Positions 46,457 to 58,210 of a stretch of DNA of 64,000 bases are shown in pieces; the stretch's first letter is position 1; every line of letters starts with the position of its first letter. Source of the DNA: Gonapodya sp. JEL0774 (taxonomy: Eukaryota > Monoblepharomycota > Monoblepharidomycetes > Monoblepharidales > Gonapodyaceae); assembly GCA_027604505.1 (NCBI GenBank), contig JADIIX010000088.1, positions 1-64,000 of the forward strand, given 5' to 3'. Under the pieces are notes generated by a model. It saw only the letters and a list, made by a program, of their open reading frames with translations, made no database searches and was not told the origin of the DNA. The translations under genes and the position numbers were made by a program.

Positions 46457-48705
46457 TCATCGCCAATCAACTATATGCACTCTAGACTTCTCTCCTAGTG
46501 GTACTTTGATCTCCTCAAGTGATCTGCTCATACTTTCCGTGATAAATATTATGCCTTTGTTGAGGTATTCGTGGTGGTTGGGCTCAAGGAAAGGAACCAA
46601 CTGCAGAGAGACTGTCAGATGGGAGTACCCAAAGGATCACAGTGGGTGAAAGCTTACATAGTTGTAGTTTACCATGACTCCAAAAGATTCGCGAACCCCT
46701 CGTTCTGGCGTACGTGGGAGGTTTTCTTAGAACGTGTGACATGAGATTCGGCAATGTGGTGATCAACTCACTGGATTTGTTACCCATCCAGTTGATCCGA
46801 TGTAAGCACGAGCCGTTTCGCAGGTGAAAGTTTGCTACGGGATCAATCGCATACGCTTGAGTCCCTTTCCTCTCAATGAGAAGATATCTGGAGTGCACGA
46901 AGACGATATGAGGCATACCCACAACGGGCGGTGCCAGTGGACCAACTAGACCTAGTCTCACCTGGCACACCAACGAGTCAGAGGAATGCGCACCTCTTCC
47001 GCAAACGATTCGTCTTCTATCCAAGTCTCCGGTCCGAGAATCCGGGACAATTGCGCATCTGTTAGACGATATTCTGGTTCCACAGCAGACCCCGCCACCT
47101 CTCCGGCAGTCGCTTTGCTCTCGAACCACGATCGAAAACCAGGGATCGGGGACAGTGTGCAGAATGTGGTAATGCGGTAGTTGGAGAAGAGGTGGGGCAC
47201 ACAGCGCTTGAGAAGCATATGCCCCATATCGATTCCAGTGAGACCAGCATGTGGGGAGTTGATGGAGTAGAATATCGCGGTTGATGGATTGGTGGGGTAG
47301 ACTGGGTTTGCGTCTGTTACGATTGCCTTTGAAGGTGAGAACCTGAGAACTCAATCGTTTGAGGAGTGGCAGAATCAACTCTATGACGGTTACCTGCACG
47401 TCGCCTTTGACCTCCTCAAAGAATCCAATTTCCACAAATGCGACCACATCTCCCCGCATTCCATCGTGGAAGAAGCCCAGCACTATCCTTCCATCGCCGA
47501 GACCCCCCACCCTCTGCTTCAGGTCGCGCCAAGTCTGAATCGGATGCACCGCTTCATGTTCCATGACCCGTTCGAGGACACTTGCTGGACTATCCCATGA
47601 AATCGGTTCGAAGCGAAGCGAACTGAGACTAAATATTGGAACTAGGTGACGGCGGAGTGAGTCTGACAGGCTGCGCAGGGATTGTGCTGTGGCGGGTTGA
47701 GTCGAAGAGGTTTTCTTTTGTTGCTTCTGTGATATCGAGAATCATGATGCACCTATCATGATTTGGTCATCAAAATACTCGTGAACACAGAAGCAACTCA
47801 CGACCGCGACACCTCTGACGTCGACCAAGAACCCCACGCCTCCTTCAGCAATTGTCATCGCATGCCAAACTTTTTCGTAGCGCACATCAGAATAGGGTGA
47901 GAAGAACGCAGCGATTGTGGCAGGAGACGACGGGTCGCCGTGTGGGACGGAATGGGGTTCCGAAGGCCGAGACACTGACGTCGGAAGTTACCAAGTGAAC
48001 AAGAAAGCAATTGGCGTGAGCATTGTTGAAAGCACAAGCCTTGTTTGTCAAGAATCTCGCCAATGTGCCAGAAGAGAGTTTCAACAAATAACTCACTGTA
48101 TGCCTCCGCGACATGTATGATGAGCGCCGCCTTGTCGTCCTGCGACAGTTTCTCGTACAAGTCCAACATCCGCGCCACCTCTTCAGCCGGCGCTATCGGA
48201 GCGCCATTTCCTGGAGAAATGAGCCGCTCGAGTTGATCTTGAGCGGCTTTCATGGCGGGGATTCCGGGTGATAAGTCGGTGGGAGACGTGGAGCGGTGTC
48301 GTTTCGCTGTCCTGTCCACTGATTCAAAAAGTCCAAATCAAAGAGCAAATGAAAATGCCATCGAGATTGAACCCCATAGCCCGCGAGTTATGAACATGTT
48401 AGAGGCCGCGAATCTCGTGATACAGACATGGTATTGACCAGACACCGACAGCGTGACTCACCCTGCCCATCAGCTCTTCCATTCCCATCCCCGCGAGCCG
48501 ACTCCGTCCAAGAACGAAGAATCGCCACCGACGACATCACCCGCGTCTCGGCTGAAGAAACAGAGGAAGGGCGCACAGGTGGTACAGGGATGAGCGAGGT
48601 GGTGGTGCTGAGGAGAGGGCCTCGCGAGGCAGATGCAGAACGGGGAGAGCGGGGAGAACGGGCAGAATGGTGCGCGCGCGATTGTAGAGCTAGGAATCGC
48701 TTCAT
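46457..48705 (-). CDS. MLYCD: Malonyl-CoA decarboxylase, mitochondrial
   Basis: Converts malonyl-CoA to acetyl-CoA and CO2, clearing malonyl-CoA and relieving inhibition of fatty-acid oxidation. Exon 1 (48462-48705) encodes an Arg/Ser-rich, acid-poor N-terminus (MKRFLALQSRAHHSARSPRS) that looks like a mitochondrial presequence. Exon 2 (48097-48318) gives the helical domain (LDLYEKLSQDDKAALIIHVA). Later exons carry EHEAVHPIQTWRDLKQRV, FYSINSPHAGLTGIDMGHML, the catalytic-serine block FCTLSPIPGFRSW and the catalytic-histidine block PVANFHLRNGSCLHRINWMG, then VMVNYNY and a last exon from LVPFLEPNHHEYLN to VDWR. No peroxisomal SKL tail is present. Both family catalytic residues are therefore retained. 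It lies directly downstream of a CLYBL-like gene on the same strand. Confidence 0.9.
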
Positions 48706-48866
48706 CGAGCCCGGCGATGGGGTTGGGATGCGGTTTCTTGTGCGCTTTCGGATACGAAAATCGCCCGAGCACCCTTTTCGCTCCACCCTCATCAACCCGA
48801 TATTGTGTAGTTACAAACACCGTAACATACTAGCAAGGAGCGCAAGAGTCATGTACAGGGATACAA

Positions 48867-49714
48867 TCAGCTGTTGATAATTCTATCCTGCTGCAAAATT
48901 TTCTCTGCCCACTTCACCACGGGTGCGTCGATCATCTTCCCGTCCAACACGAACGCCCCGATCCCCTTTGCCACATGTTCTTCAAAGCCCTCCACGATCC
49001 GTTTCGCCCGGTCGATTTCGGAGGACGAGGGGCTGAAGTGTTTGTGGATCAGAGGGACTTGGAGGGGGTGGATCGCTTGCTTGCCGGTGAAACCCCACTC
49101 CCGACCTTCGGTGCATTCTTCCTCCTGGGCGAGCGAGCGAAACGTAGTCGGAAAGAAGTGTGAGGTGCAGAAAAAGAACCCCCAAACCACGCCCGTGAAC
49201 CCAAACCCTCCACCACGCATCCCCCATCCCACCTTCCCTCCCCCCACCTCCAACTCACCAGCACCACCTCACTTTTATAATCCATGCACACCAAATCTAT
49301 CGCCTGCACGCCCACCGCACTCGCGTGCGCACTCACGCACTGCCGCGCGTACTGCAGTTCCCGCCGGGACGGGGTCCGCCGGATACCCGTGTCTGCGCAG
49401 TAGTCTTCGGACGCGACTGGGGCGGGGGTGGGATGTGTGTGTGAGGCAGCGGAGGCGGGGGAGGCGGCGGGAGCGGCGGGTGTGTCGGCGGGGGTGAGTG
49501 ATGCCCCGCGATAGGGTTCGGTTGGACATGAGATGAGGTGAGAGGCTCGGTCGGTATTTGACTGACCTCCCTTTCGTGCCGGGATTTTGTTCTGGATTCT
49601 CAAATGTACTCACACACGATCCCATCCACCCTCGAATCCGCCGACGCGATTTCCCGCAGGTTCAACAGTCCCAGCGCGCTCTCGACACAGACAATGAACC
49701 GCACGTTGGGGCGG
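48867..49714 (-). CDS. CLYBL: CLYBL/CitE-like lyase, C-terminal part only
   Basis: Visible exons encode the middle and C-terminus of a citrate-lyase-beta-like protein: NVRFIVCVESALGLLNLREI (exon beginning at 49714), EDYCADTGIRRTPSRRELQYAR with ASAVGVQAIDLVCMDYK, then EWGFTGKQAIHPLQVPLIHKHFS and a C-terminus with FVLDGKMIDAPVVKWAEKIL. In animals CLYBL is a mitochondrial citramalyl-CoA lyase; bacterial relatives cleave malyl- or citramalyl-CoA. The N-terminal barrel strands (usually starting LLYVPG) are not found upstream. Beyond the first visible exon the sequence runs into an intron, a GC-rich block, and then an unrelated zinc-finger gene. A Pro/Ala-rich insert lies between SLTPADTP and EDYCADTG; I cannot tell whether it is intron or exon. 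Confidence 0.8.
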
Positions 49715-49861
49715 CTGCGAGGTTGCAGGAACAAAAGTCGTCGTGAAAAACCGCGAGACATCACACAAAAATGAAATCACCCGAACAGAAACTAAACCGC
49801 ATATCATTAATAGTTCCATATCGCACAGGTTAAACATCTCGTGGTTGGTTCTCGTCAACTT

Positions 49862-49948
49862 CCCGCCCCCCCGCCGCCGCCGGCGCGGCCGGGGCGCCCC
49901 CCGCCGCCGGCCCGCCCGCGGGCGCCCGCCCCGCCCCCCCCCCCCCGC
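49862..49948. other. Extremely GC-rich low-complexity block, probable assembly artefact
   Basis: About 87 bases made almost only of C and G, with long C runs, unlike the balanced composition on both sides. It sits exactly where the CLYBL-like gene loses its N-terminus and the ZFAND2-like gene loses its C-terminus. Confidence 0.6.
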
Positions 49949-50060
49949 GACCATGAAAATGCAATTGACCTGACATTGTGATGCTCATAACAACGGTGCA
50001 TCCTCCTCGACTGTTTCACACCTGGCACACCTGTGATTCGAGTCCATCCCCACAACTCAC

Positions 50061-50682
50061 TTGAGGCAAAACACACGACCGCATCCTGCACATTCACACA
50101 TAAGAGCCCGCTGGTCAGTTTTCCCGCATTCTTCCAGTTGGCATGTGAGGAGTTGGGATTCTGCGGCGGGGCCGGATCCGGATCCGGATCCGTCGAGGGC
50201 GACGAGGAGAGTGCAGTTGGAGGAGAGGTGGGCTTCGAGCTGAGCTAGGGAGATGTGGATTGGTTTTTTAAATAGGATGCGAGAGTGTGGGAGTAGAGTG
50301 AAATGAGTCGAACGGCGAGGGCCAGGGGCCAGGGGCGGGGGAACTCACGATGGCGTTTGGGTCACCACCATCTTGGGGATGAGCGGTGGAATCGAGGATG
50401 CGACCGCATTTCGAGCACACAATGTTTGCGCGTTTGTCGACAATCTGGGACCAATTGGGGCAGTTATGAGAAGGGGGTAACCTGTGAAGCGAGCTGCAGG
50501 GGGGTTCAAATCAACGAACATGGTTCATTCAGTTTCATTCAGTTTGGAGAGAGGGGACTCAACAAGAGCGATCAAGGAAAGTACCAGAACGAGAGAGTAC
50601 AGAACGAGCATTTGAAAGCGAGGAAGTCGAGTTTTGCACAGGAAGGGAGATGACAATGAGCGCCGACAGTGGGCAGCTCCAT
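50061..50682 (-). CDS. AN1 zinc-finger protein (ZFAND2/Cuz1-like), C-terminally incomplete
   Basis: Starts MELPTVGAHCHLPSCAKLDF at 50682. The first AN1 finger is complete across a splice: HCHLPSCAKLDFLAFKC, SFCTLSFC, then SLHRLPPSHNC. Next come the linker IVDKRANIVCSKCGRILD, GGDPNAI and LEAHLSSNC, as in two-finger ZFAND2 proteins, and the start of the second finger (CQLEECGKTDQRALMCECAG, CGRVFCLK). The completing His/Cys ligands should be in the next exon, which I could not identify before the GC-rich block. ZFAND2/Cuz1 proteins bind the proteasome and Cdc48/p97 and act in arsenite stress. A Gly-Ser run in the linker is encoded by tandem GGATCC hexamers near 50175-50190. Confidence 0.75.
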
Positions 50683-50810
50683 CAGTTGGTTGGTGTGAGC
50701 GCTGAAATGAAAGAATGAATGAGGCCTGAGACTGAGAATGGTGATGGAACAGGTGTGAAGTCTTGGCTGGATGGTTTGGCAGACCCGTCGCGCCCACTGC
50801 GTTGATAGGG

Positions 50811-51540
50811 NNNNNNNNNNNNNNNNNNNNNNNNNNNNNNNNNNNNNNNNNNNNNNNNNNNNNNNNNNNNNNNNNNNNNNNNNNNNNNNNNNNNNNNNNN
50901 NNNNNNNNNNNNNNNNNNNNNNNNNNNNNNNNNNNNNNNNNNNNNNNNNNNNNNNNNNNNNNNNNNNNNNNNNNNNNNNNNNNNNNNNNNNNNNNNNNNN
51001 NNNNNNNNNNNNNNNNNNNNNNNNNNNNNNNNNNNNNNNNNNNNNNNNNNNNNNNNNNNNNNNNNNNNNNNNNNNNNNNNNNNNNNNNNNNNNNNNNNNN
51101 NNNNNNNNNNNNNNNNNNNNNNNNNNNNNNNNNNNNNNNNNNNNNNNNNNNNNNNNNNNNNNNNNNNNNNNNNNNNNNNNNNNNNNNNNNNNNNNNNNNN
51201 NNNNNNNNNNNNNNNNNNNNNNNNNNNNNNNNNNNNNNNNNNNNNNNNNNNNNNNNNNNNNNNNNNNNNNNNNNNNNNNNNNNNNNNNNNNNNNNNNNNN
51301 NNNNNNNNNNNNNNNNNNNNNNNNNNNNNNNNNNNNNNNNNNNNNNNNNNNNNNNNNNNNNNNNNNNNNNNNNNNNNNNNNNNNNNNNNNNNNNNNNNNN
51401 NNNNNNNNNNNNNNNNNNNNNNNNNNNNNNNNNNNNNNNNNNNNNNNNNNNNNNNNNNNNNNNNNNNNNNNNNNNNNNNNNNNNNNNNNNNNNNNNNNNN
51501 NNNNNNNNNNNNNNNNNNNNNNNNNNNNNNNNNNNNNNNN
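50811..51540. other. Assembly gap (730 N)
   Basis: An unbroken run of N. The sequence 3' of it enters in the middle of the NEMF/Rqc2 N-terminal domain, so the gap hides the start and promoter of that gene. Any translated frame through it is meaningless. Confidence 0.98.
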
Positions 51541-54500
51541 CCCCCCGTTCCCTGTATCGTTGTTTCATCCTTCTGTTTCTCCCACCCTCGCCCCCCTACT
51601 ACCCCCCGTCTACCCGAAACCAACCCCCCCTTTTTCCGCCCACTTCCCCACATCTTCCCGCCCGCCCGCTAGGCATCCGGTTCCACTCCACCATATACGC
51701 CCACACCAAATCCCCCTCCCCCTCGGGCTTCGCCGCCAAGCTCCGCAAACACCTCAAATCCCGCCGCCTCACCGGCCTCCGCCAGCTCGGGTTCGACCGC
51801 ATCATCGACATGAAGTTTGGAGACGGGGAAGCCGCGTATCATGTGCTCGTGGAGCTGTACGTGAGTAGTTTAAGTTCACCAACCCGTGCGGGACGGGTAC
51901 AGTGGTGGTGGTGGGCCTGGACGGATCTGCCTGCGCTCCTTCGCAGCAACAAGAGCATGCGTCTAAGCAAACAAGAAGGACCAAAATACACTTCTCATCA
52001 TCTCCCCACATCAACGTCCCCGCTCAACCCCGCACGTCCTCCAGTCTTCGGGCAACATCATCCTCACAGACCACACCTACCGCATCCTCGCCCTTCTCCG
52101 CTCCGTCACCCTCGAAGCGCCGCCCACGGGAAGTGCCTCCGGTGCTAAAGGTGCGCCCGGTACGTCCGGTACGTCCGGCTTCACCGCGGCCGCCGCCACC
52201 GCCGCTCGTGACGCCGGTGCGGATGCGGGTGCGGGTGCGGGCGACGAGAAACCGATCGAGAAAGTCCGGATAGCCGTCGGGGAAATCTACGATGTGACGC
52301 TGGCGAGGGAGTTTGTTCCCATGACGAGGGACAGGCTGAAAGAGCTGTTGGGCGGCCCTCCCCAACCGGGACCAGGTGGTGGGGGTGGGGGTGGGCTAAC
52401 GGGGAATGGCGGGGTGGTGGACCTTTCCAGTGTCGAGCACCCGCCGGCCACGGCCGTCGACGCGGGGACATCTCCTGCGCCGGCCCTCAACCCCGACCCC
52501 AACGTCGAGACCCCGTCGGACGCCAAACCACCCACCGGCACCAAGGGAAAACAGTCGTCGGGCAGAAAGAAGGACCCAAAGAGCTCCTCACAGCAGCAAC
52601 ACAAGGATGGCGGCAAGCAATCCGCCAAAGCAGAAGCAAAGTCTCTGCGGACGGACGGTGGTGCCGGTGGTGCCGGTATTGCCGGTGGTCCCACGGTGAA
52701 GAAGTGGTTGAAAGACAAGGCAGGGATGGATTTCGCACCGGGTGCGTACTGTTTTGTTTCGGTTGAGTCCTTGTGTCTACTCCTGTCCAGTCTGGCGTTA
52801 CAGTAACAACAAACCAATACCGATCACATTTCATCTTAAACACCATCGCGGGACTCGATACAACCACTGCTTCACCCCTCAGTTGTCATAGATCACGTCC
52901 TTCACCTCGCCTCTGTCCCTGCAACCCTCCGACTCGGAGACCTCGACACCTCGGACACGTCGCCGGACTCGCAATTCGTCAAGCTGTGCGAGGTATTCGA
53001 GCAAGTGAATGACATGATTGTCAGCAGGGGAACTGGAGAGGGGGAGGGGTGGTGTGTGGTCAAGGAAGTGGGCAAAGGGGAGGGGGAAGGGGCCGAGACG
53101 CCATCGGCAGAGGCCAAGGGTGTGGGTGTGCCGACGGCGCAAGCAGGACCGACAACCTTTGGCGGCACTGAAACGCCCACCACCACCCACATCTCACCCG
53201 GCACCTCTGACTCGTCCACCCTCGAGGAGTTCCACCCCTTTTTCCCATCCCACCTGTCCCACCTCCCACTCCGCCGCTTCCCCACCTTTTGCGCCGCCGC
53301 GGACGAGTTCTTCTCCCTCCTGGAACATTCCCGACTGCGCACCAGGGCCGAGCAGGCGGAACTCGCGGCCAAGCGGCGGATAGACCACACGCGGAAGGAA
53401 CACGAGGCAAGAGTGGCGGGACTCACTGCCGCTCAAGAGCAGAGTGTCAAGGTGGCGAGAGCTGTGGAGAGGCATTTGGAGGAGGTGGAGAGGGTGCTTG
53501 GGGTCGTGAGGAGCTACCTGGCGGCGGGGTACGACTGGAGGGACTTGGAACGGGAGGTGGAGGAGGGGAAGAAGAGGGGGAATCCGGAGGCTATGATGGT
53601 GGAGAAACTCAAGTTGGCCGAGGGAATCGTCATCGTTAAGTGAGTGTCGTGTGGCTGTTAGTGGAGCAAACACGATGCTGTCCTGAACTTGACACCCGAC
53701 TTTCGAAACACCCGCTTCCCCCCCCCCCCCCCTGCTCTCTGCCATACAGACTTCCCGATCCAGACTTTGAAGACGCCGAAAGTGATGACGATGAATTCGA
53801 TGAGACCGAGAGCGAGGACGACTCGCGTGACTCGAACGAAGAGCAGCACGCGAGGCACACCAAATCAGATTCCAAGATCAAGGAAGAGCATAAATGGCTG
53901 AGTGTGGATCTGGACTTGCACCTCGGAGGGTACGCTAATGCGAAGCGGTGAGTAGCGGTTCCTACCAGACGAGGAGTCGTTCACTGAGCAGCACACGCTT
54001 GCCATGCGTCCACCAGATTCTATGACGCACGCCGTCAAGCTCTCCAAAAGCAAGAGAAAACCGTCGCCGCGACCTCCAAGGCCCTGAAAGCCTCAGAACG
54101 CAAAGCTGCTGCCGAGATCCGAACCGCGCAGGCCGCCCGCGTATCCGCCACGACAGCCCGTCCACAGACTCTTCGGAAGCCGTATTGGTTCGAGCGGTTT
54201 CATTGGTTTGTGAGCAGTGAGAATTATTTGGTGATTGGGGGCAGGGATGCCCAACAGAATGAGGAGCTCGTGCGCAAGTACCTCAAGCCGGGGGACGTTT
54301 ATGTCCATGCGGACCTGCAAGGTAAGTAGACGACGTACGTGTGAGATTATGGAGAGGCACGCTTTTGATTCTGGGGAGCGTCGGCTGACACCTCTCACTC
54401 CGTTTGGAGGTGCCCCAAGTGTTGTCATCAAGAATCCGTACCAGTTCGATGCCACGAAGGACAACGCCTTGCCACCCCCACCACCAGGGACCAGCAAGGA

Positions 54501-56126
54501 AAATCCTGTTCCACCCCTGACACTGTCGCAAGCTGGAACAATGGCTGTGCGTGAAAAGGAAGCTGAGATTTCTGTATGCACTGCGTCTCTTTGTTTCTTA
54601 CTCGAACCCCGTGAATAGATCTGTACAAGCGATGCGTGGGACTCCAAAATAGTCACTTCTGCGTGGTGGGTGTACCCCAATCAGGTCAGCAAAACAGATC
54701 CCTTTGGAGAACCCTTGCCATTGGGAGCGGTTGAAATCAAAGGCAAGAAGAACTGGCTCCCCCCGACTCAACTGTGAGTACCTGGTCAGAAAACTGGATT
54801 TGGCCATACCACTATTGAAATCTCGTTTCTTGGGGGGTTTTTGACAGTGTTTACGGATTTGCTCTCCTGTTTCGAGTTGAGGATAGCAATATCCCTTCGC
54901 ATATGTGGGACCGGAGGCCTTGGGCGCGAGGAGATTCTGTTGATGACTACAAACTCGCTATTTATGCAGCATCTTCTGTCGATCAAGACGATGGTGAAGA
55001 AGAGGTGCTATCCACAGTAGAAGACGACTCGTTGGACAAGGTGCTGGAGGAGGAAGAAATCGAAGGGACGGAAAATGAAGGAACCCTGGTCAGGAAAGAC
55101 ATTGAGGTACAGCAGGTGCCAGAGGAATCTGTTGAAACTTCGTCGGATCGTGCTAAGGTTAAAGATGACGAAGACGGCGAACTGGCGAATGATTCTGGGC
55201 GGAAAGAAAGACACCTACAAACCACATATGGATTGAATGGTGAACAGGTAGAAGAGGGACAGCCTCCCAAACAGGATGGCATTGATGAAGTGGGTGCTCA
55301 AGGACTGACAGCAGCCACGGCAGGACAAGGGAGAAGGTCCAACAGGCCTGTCACCGCCAAAGAACGACGAGACCTCAAGAAGGGAAGAGATGTTCTGTCA
55401 GATCGACCCAACACTGGTGTTAAAGATATCGACACTGTTCCGCCTATGAGTGAAGACCAAGGAAAGCAATCTTCTCAAAGTGGACGCGGAAAACGCAGTA
55501 AGCTCAAAAAGAAGCAGGACAAGTACGGTGATCAAGACGACGATGAAAAGGAGATGGCAAAGCAGCTGTTGGGTGTCAAGGTGCAAGGACAGGAACAAGA
55601 TGTCAAGAAAAGCATGAGTGTAGAGAAGAAGGATTTGGGATGGAAGCAGCACGGCCAAGCTGGGAAATCTCATCCAAGCTCATCAAGCCAGGCCGAATCT
55701 GGTAAGAAACCTTCTACACCACAGAGTCACAGACCTCAGCCTTCCAATCGAACGCTGGAGGATTTTGGAGAGGAAGTCGACGATGAAGCCGCGCGAAATA
55801 TCGCGTCCCAGGTCGCTGTAGTAGACCAGCTGACTGGAACTCCTTTGGCCACGGACAATCTGCTGTATGCAGTGGCCGTATGTGGTCCTTGGAGTGCGTT
55901 GCAGCGATACAACTACAAAATCAAACTTACACCGGGAACTGTCAAGAGAGGGAAGGCCGCAAAGTCTGCACTGCAGCAATTCCAAAGAGAGTCGCAGGGT
56001 CAGTCTCCGCAGGAGAGAGAGGCAGTACGAACTGTGCTGGAGAACGACGCAATTACTGCAATGCTTCCCAAAGTGAAGATGGTCAGTGGGCAAAACGACA
56101 TTAAAGGTGCGAAGAAAAGTAGATAG
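51541..56126 (+). CDS. NEMF: Ribosome quality-control factor NEMF/Rqc2 (NFACT family), 5' end in gap
   Basis: Binds 60S subunits with trapped peptidyl-tRNA, recruits Ltn1/listerin and directs CAT tailing. After the gap it reads GIRFHSTIYAH, FAAKLRKHLKSRRLTGLRQL, GFDRIIDMKFGDGEAAYHVL and SGNIILTDHTYRILALLRSV (NFACT-N). A long Gly/Ala/Ser insert follows, then the coiled coil (AELAAKRRIDHTRKEHEARV and AVERHLEEVERVLGVVRSYL). NFACT-R carries FWFERFHWFVSSENYLVIGG, RDAQQNEELV, GDVYVHADLQGA, AWDSKIVTSAWWVYPNQVSK and VYGFALLFRVED. The highly charged middle is typical, and NFACT-C is present at the end (YAVAVCGPWSALQRYNYKIK, LTPGTVKRGKAAKSALQQF). Only the first NFACT-N strands are missing. It ends 46 bases from the stop of the converging oxidoreductase gene. 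Confidence 0.93.
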
Positions 56127-56172
56127 TAAACAGGTAGTGTGCCAATTTCGAGTTCATAATGTGTGAGGTTTA

Positions 56173-58047
56173 TTACATCGCAATCAGAAGCTTGCCACTA
56201 GTTTTTCCACTCTGGAGATCAGTGTGAGCTTGTGCGGCATCCTTAAGTGGGTAGTGCTGCATTATATTTGAACGGGCAATCAAAACCACTATAGTCCACA
56301 TGGAGCAATGAATAATTATCACCTTGTGAATTTTGATAGTCAGCTTTCCTTGGGCAATGAGACCAAACAGCTCTGTAGCAAGCTTTTGGAACTGCTCCGC
56401 AGTTTTCAAGCGGTTGAATAACGTGGGCCTCATCTGTGGTGAATTGCAATGTTGATAAAGCACCGTAACATCGGACATTTTGAAGAACACACACCAGTCT
56501 GAAGTTTCCTGCGGCCAATTTTGAGAGTGGAACAGGATCCACGGGACCACTGGCATTACTACGGGAAAAAGCAGTCTGTTGATCGAGTGCGGCTGAACAG
56601 CTGCTCCTTTCTGGCCGAACTCACCCGAAAGTTATCAACCAACCTCCTGGTGTTTTCAAGCAAGCCAAGCTTTGATCAAAGGTTGTTTTACCGACACCGT
56701 CAAATACCGCGTCCACCTGGGAAGCACCCGAGCGAAAGGTGAGTTCAATAACCCAATCCGTCAAACCACCCAAACCGCGATCGATTCTTCCAACTCAACG
56801 TACACCGTCGCCTTTAGTGATTTCTTTCACTTTCGCCACTACGTCTTCTTTGGTGTAACTGAATGCAGCAATATGATAAGGAAATGCTCGCGCGGTAAGC
56901 CGACCCTAAAAATGGGCTCACTCTATGACGTAGTCGGCACCCAGCAACTTGACTGAGTCAATCTTCAGAAGGTTAGAGATTCACCGGTCAACGAATCGCA
57001 GAATGATCGGAGTGATCATACAATCTTACCTTGCTTGTGGAGCAAAGACCGATGACGGTTGCACCTAGATGCTTACCAACCTGAACCTGCAGTGAGCCCG
57101 TTCCACCAGCTGTTCAACAGGTGATAGTAGAGCTGACCAAGAAACCTCACACGTGGGAGCCATCAACGAGAGTAACGCACCAGCCGCCCACACGAGGATG
57201 GTATCACCTTTCTTGATGGGGCAGTCCTGGGTCAATTGAGTCCATGCCGTCAATCCTGTTTTATTCAAAGCGCTGAGAGGTGAATGTTGACGCAAGAATT
57301 CGCGCTCTCCTCACCTTGCAACAACGATGCCCCTCCGATTTCGTCGGTGATGCCAGCAGGCAAAGTAATCGCGAATCCAGCCGGTACAGTAGTGTACTCA
57401 GCATAGCTGGATCCTGAAAAGTAGGCGACTCGATCGCCAACCTAAAACGTGCGAACAATCAGAGTTATGTAGATTAAAATTGCAAGTGTGGTCCGTTCAA
57501 CAGACACTGACCTTGAACCCAGATTCTTCGCCAACGGCTACCACTGTGCCTGAACCTTCTCTTCCAAGTACAAAAGCTGTGCGTTGCAGAAAACAGATCC
57601 AGGTTTCAATGCACGCAAGTTCAACCACCCATCAGACAGGAAACCCACGCAGTGGAACCGAGTAAAGCCCGGATCGCTGGTATGTGTCAATGAAGTTCAC
57701 ACCTGCGAAGGCATTTTTCACCAAAATTTGGCCCTTTGCGGGTCTCTGGACTGCCTTGCAGCAAATAATTATTCGATGGAGCCAAAGGATGAAGAGTTAC
57801 AGAATGAAAATCCTGAAATCAGATGCGATAACTTGACAAATTCATCAGTTCAGAAACGCTGACCAGGATGAGGTTTGTATTGGAGGGCGGAGACATCCCC
57901 GGGCTTTTCAATGAGAACAACGGGTGCCTCTGGAGGAATAGACATTGTTCTTCGAGTTGCGGTGAAGGCACGGAGAGGTGATACTGTAGCGAGATTGAAT
58001 GTGCGGTAACAAGAACTCGGCCGAATTCTGCACAATAATGAGAACAT
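56173..58047 (-). CDS. NADPH:quinone oxidoreductase (QOR/Zta1-like), probably mitochondrial
   Basis: Medium-chain dehydrogenase/reductase of the zeta-crystallin type without zinc, reducing quinones or enals with NADPH. The first exon has a presequence-like N-terminus (MFSLLCRIRPSSCYRTFNLA, then RAFTATRR) before MSIPPEAPVVLIEKPGDVSA; a shorter cytosolic form could start at 57955. Other exons give AFAGVNFIDTYQR, GDRVAYFSGSSYAEYTTVPA, GLTAWTQLTQDCPIKKGDTI, and, rebuilt across an intron, the cofactor motif AAAGGTGSLQVQVGKHLGA. The C-terminus is RPTLFNRLKTAEQFQKLATE, then KIHKVYPLKDAAQAH and GKTSGKLLIAM, closely like yeast Zta1. There are many small exons. It is in tandem with the ubiquitin protease gene upstream. 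Confidence 0.87.
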
Positions 58048-58210
58048 ATGCAAAGTGTGTGTGCACGGATGAAGGACTAAGGGGATCCACACCAACTTCA
58101 TACAAAAGAGCTTTACGAGTGCATTCTTTGTAAGTGATTGAATGATCCCCGGAGTAAATGAAACGACCAAGAGATGATATTCAGTGGCTGTTACATCCAG
58201 TGGTATGCAA

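Noticed and set aside
50173-50192. Tandem GGATCC hexamers as a cloning or linker artefact
   Set aside because: They encode an in-frame Gly-Ser run in the zinc-finger linker, and flanking sequence is ordinary, so a natural microsatellite is simpler.
50525-52148. Long open frames spanning the run of N
   Set aside because: They exist only because N is not a stop; they carry no information.
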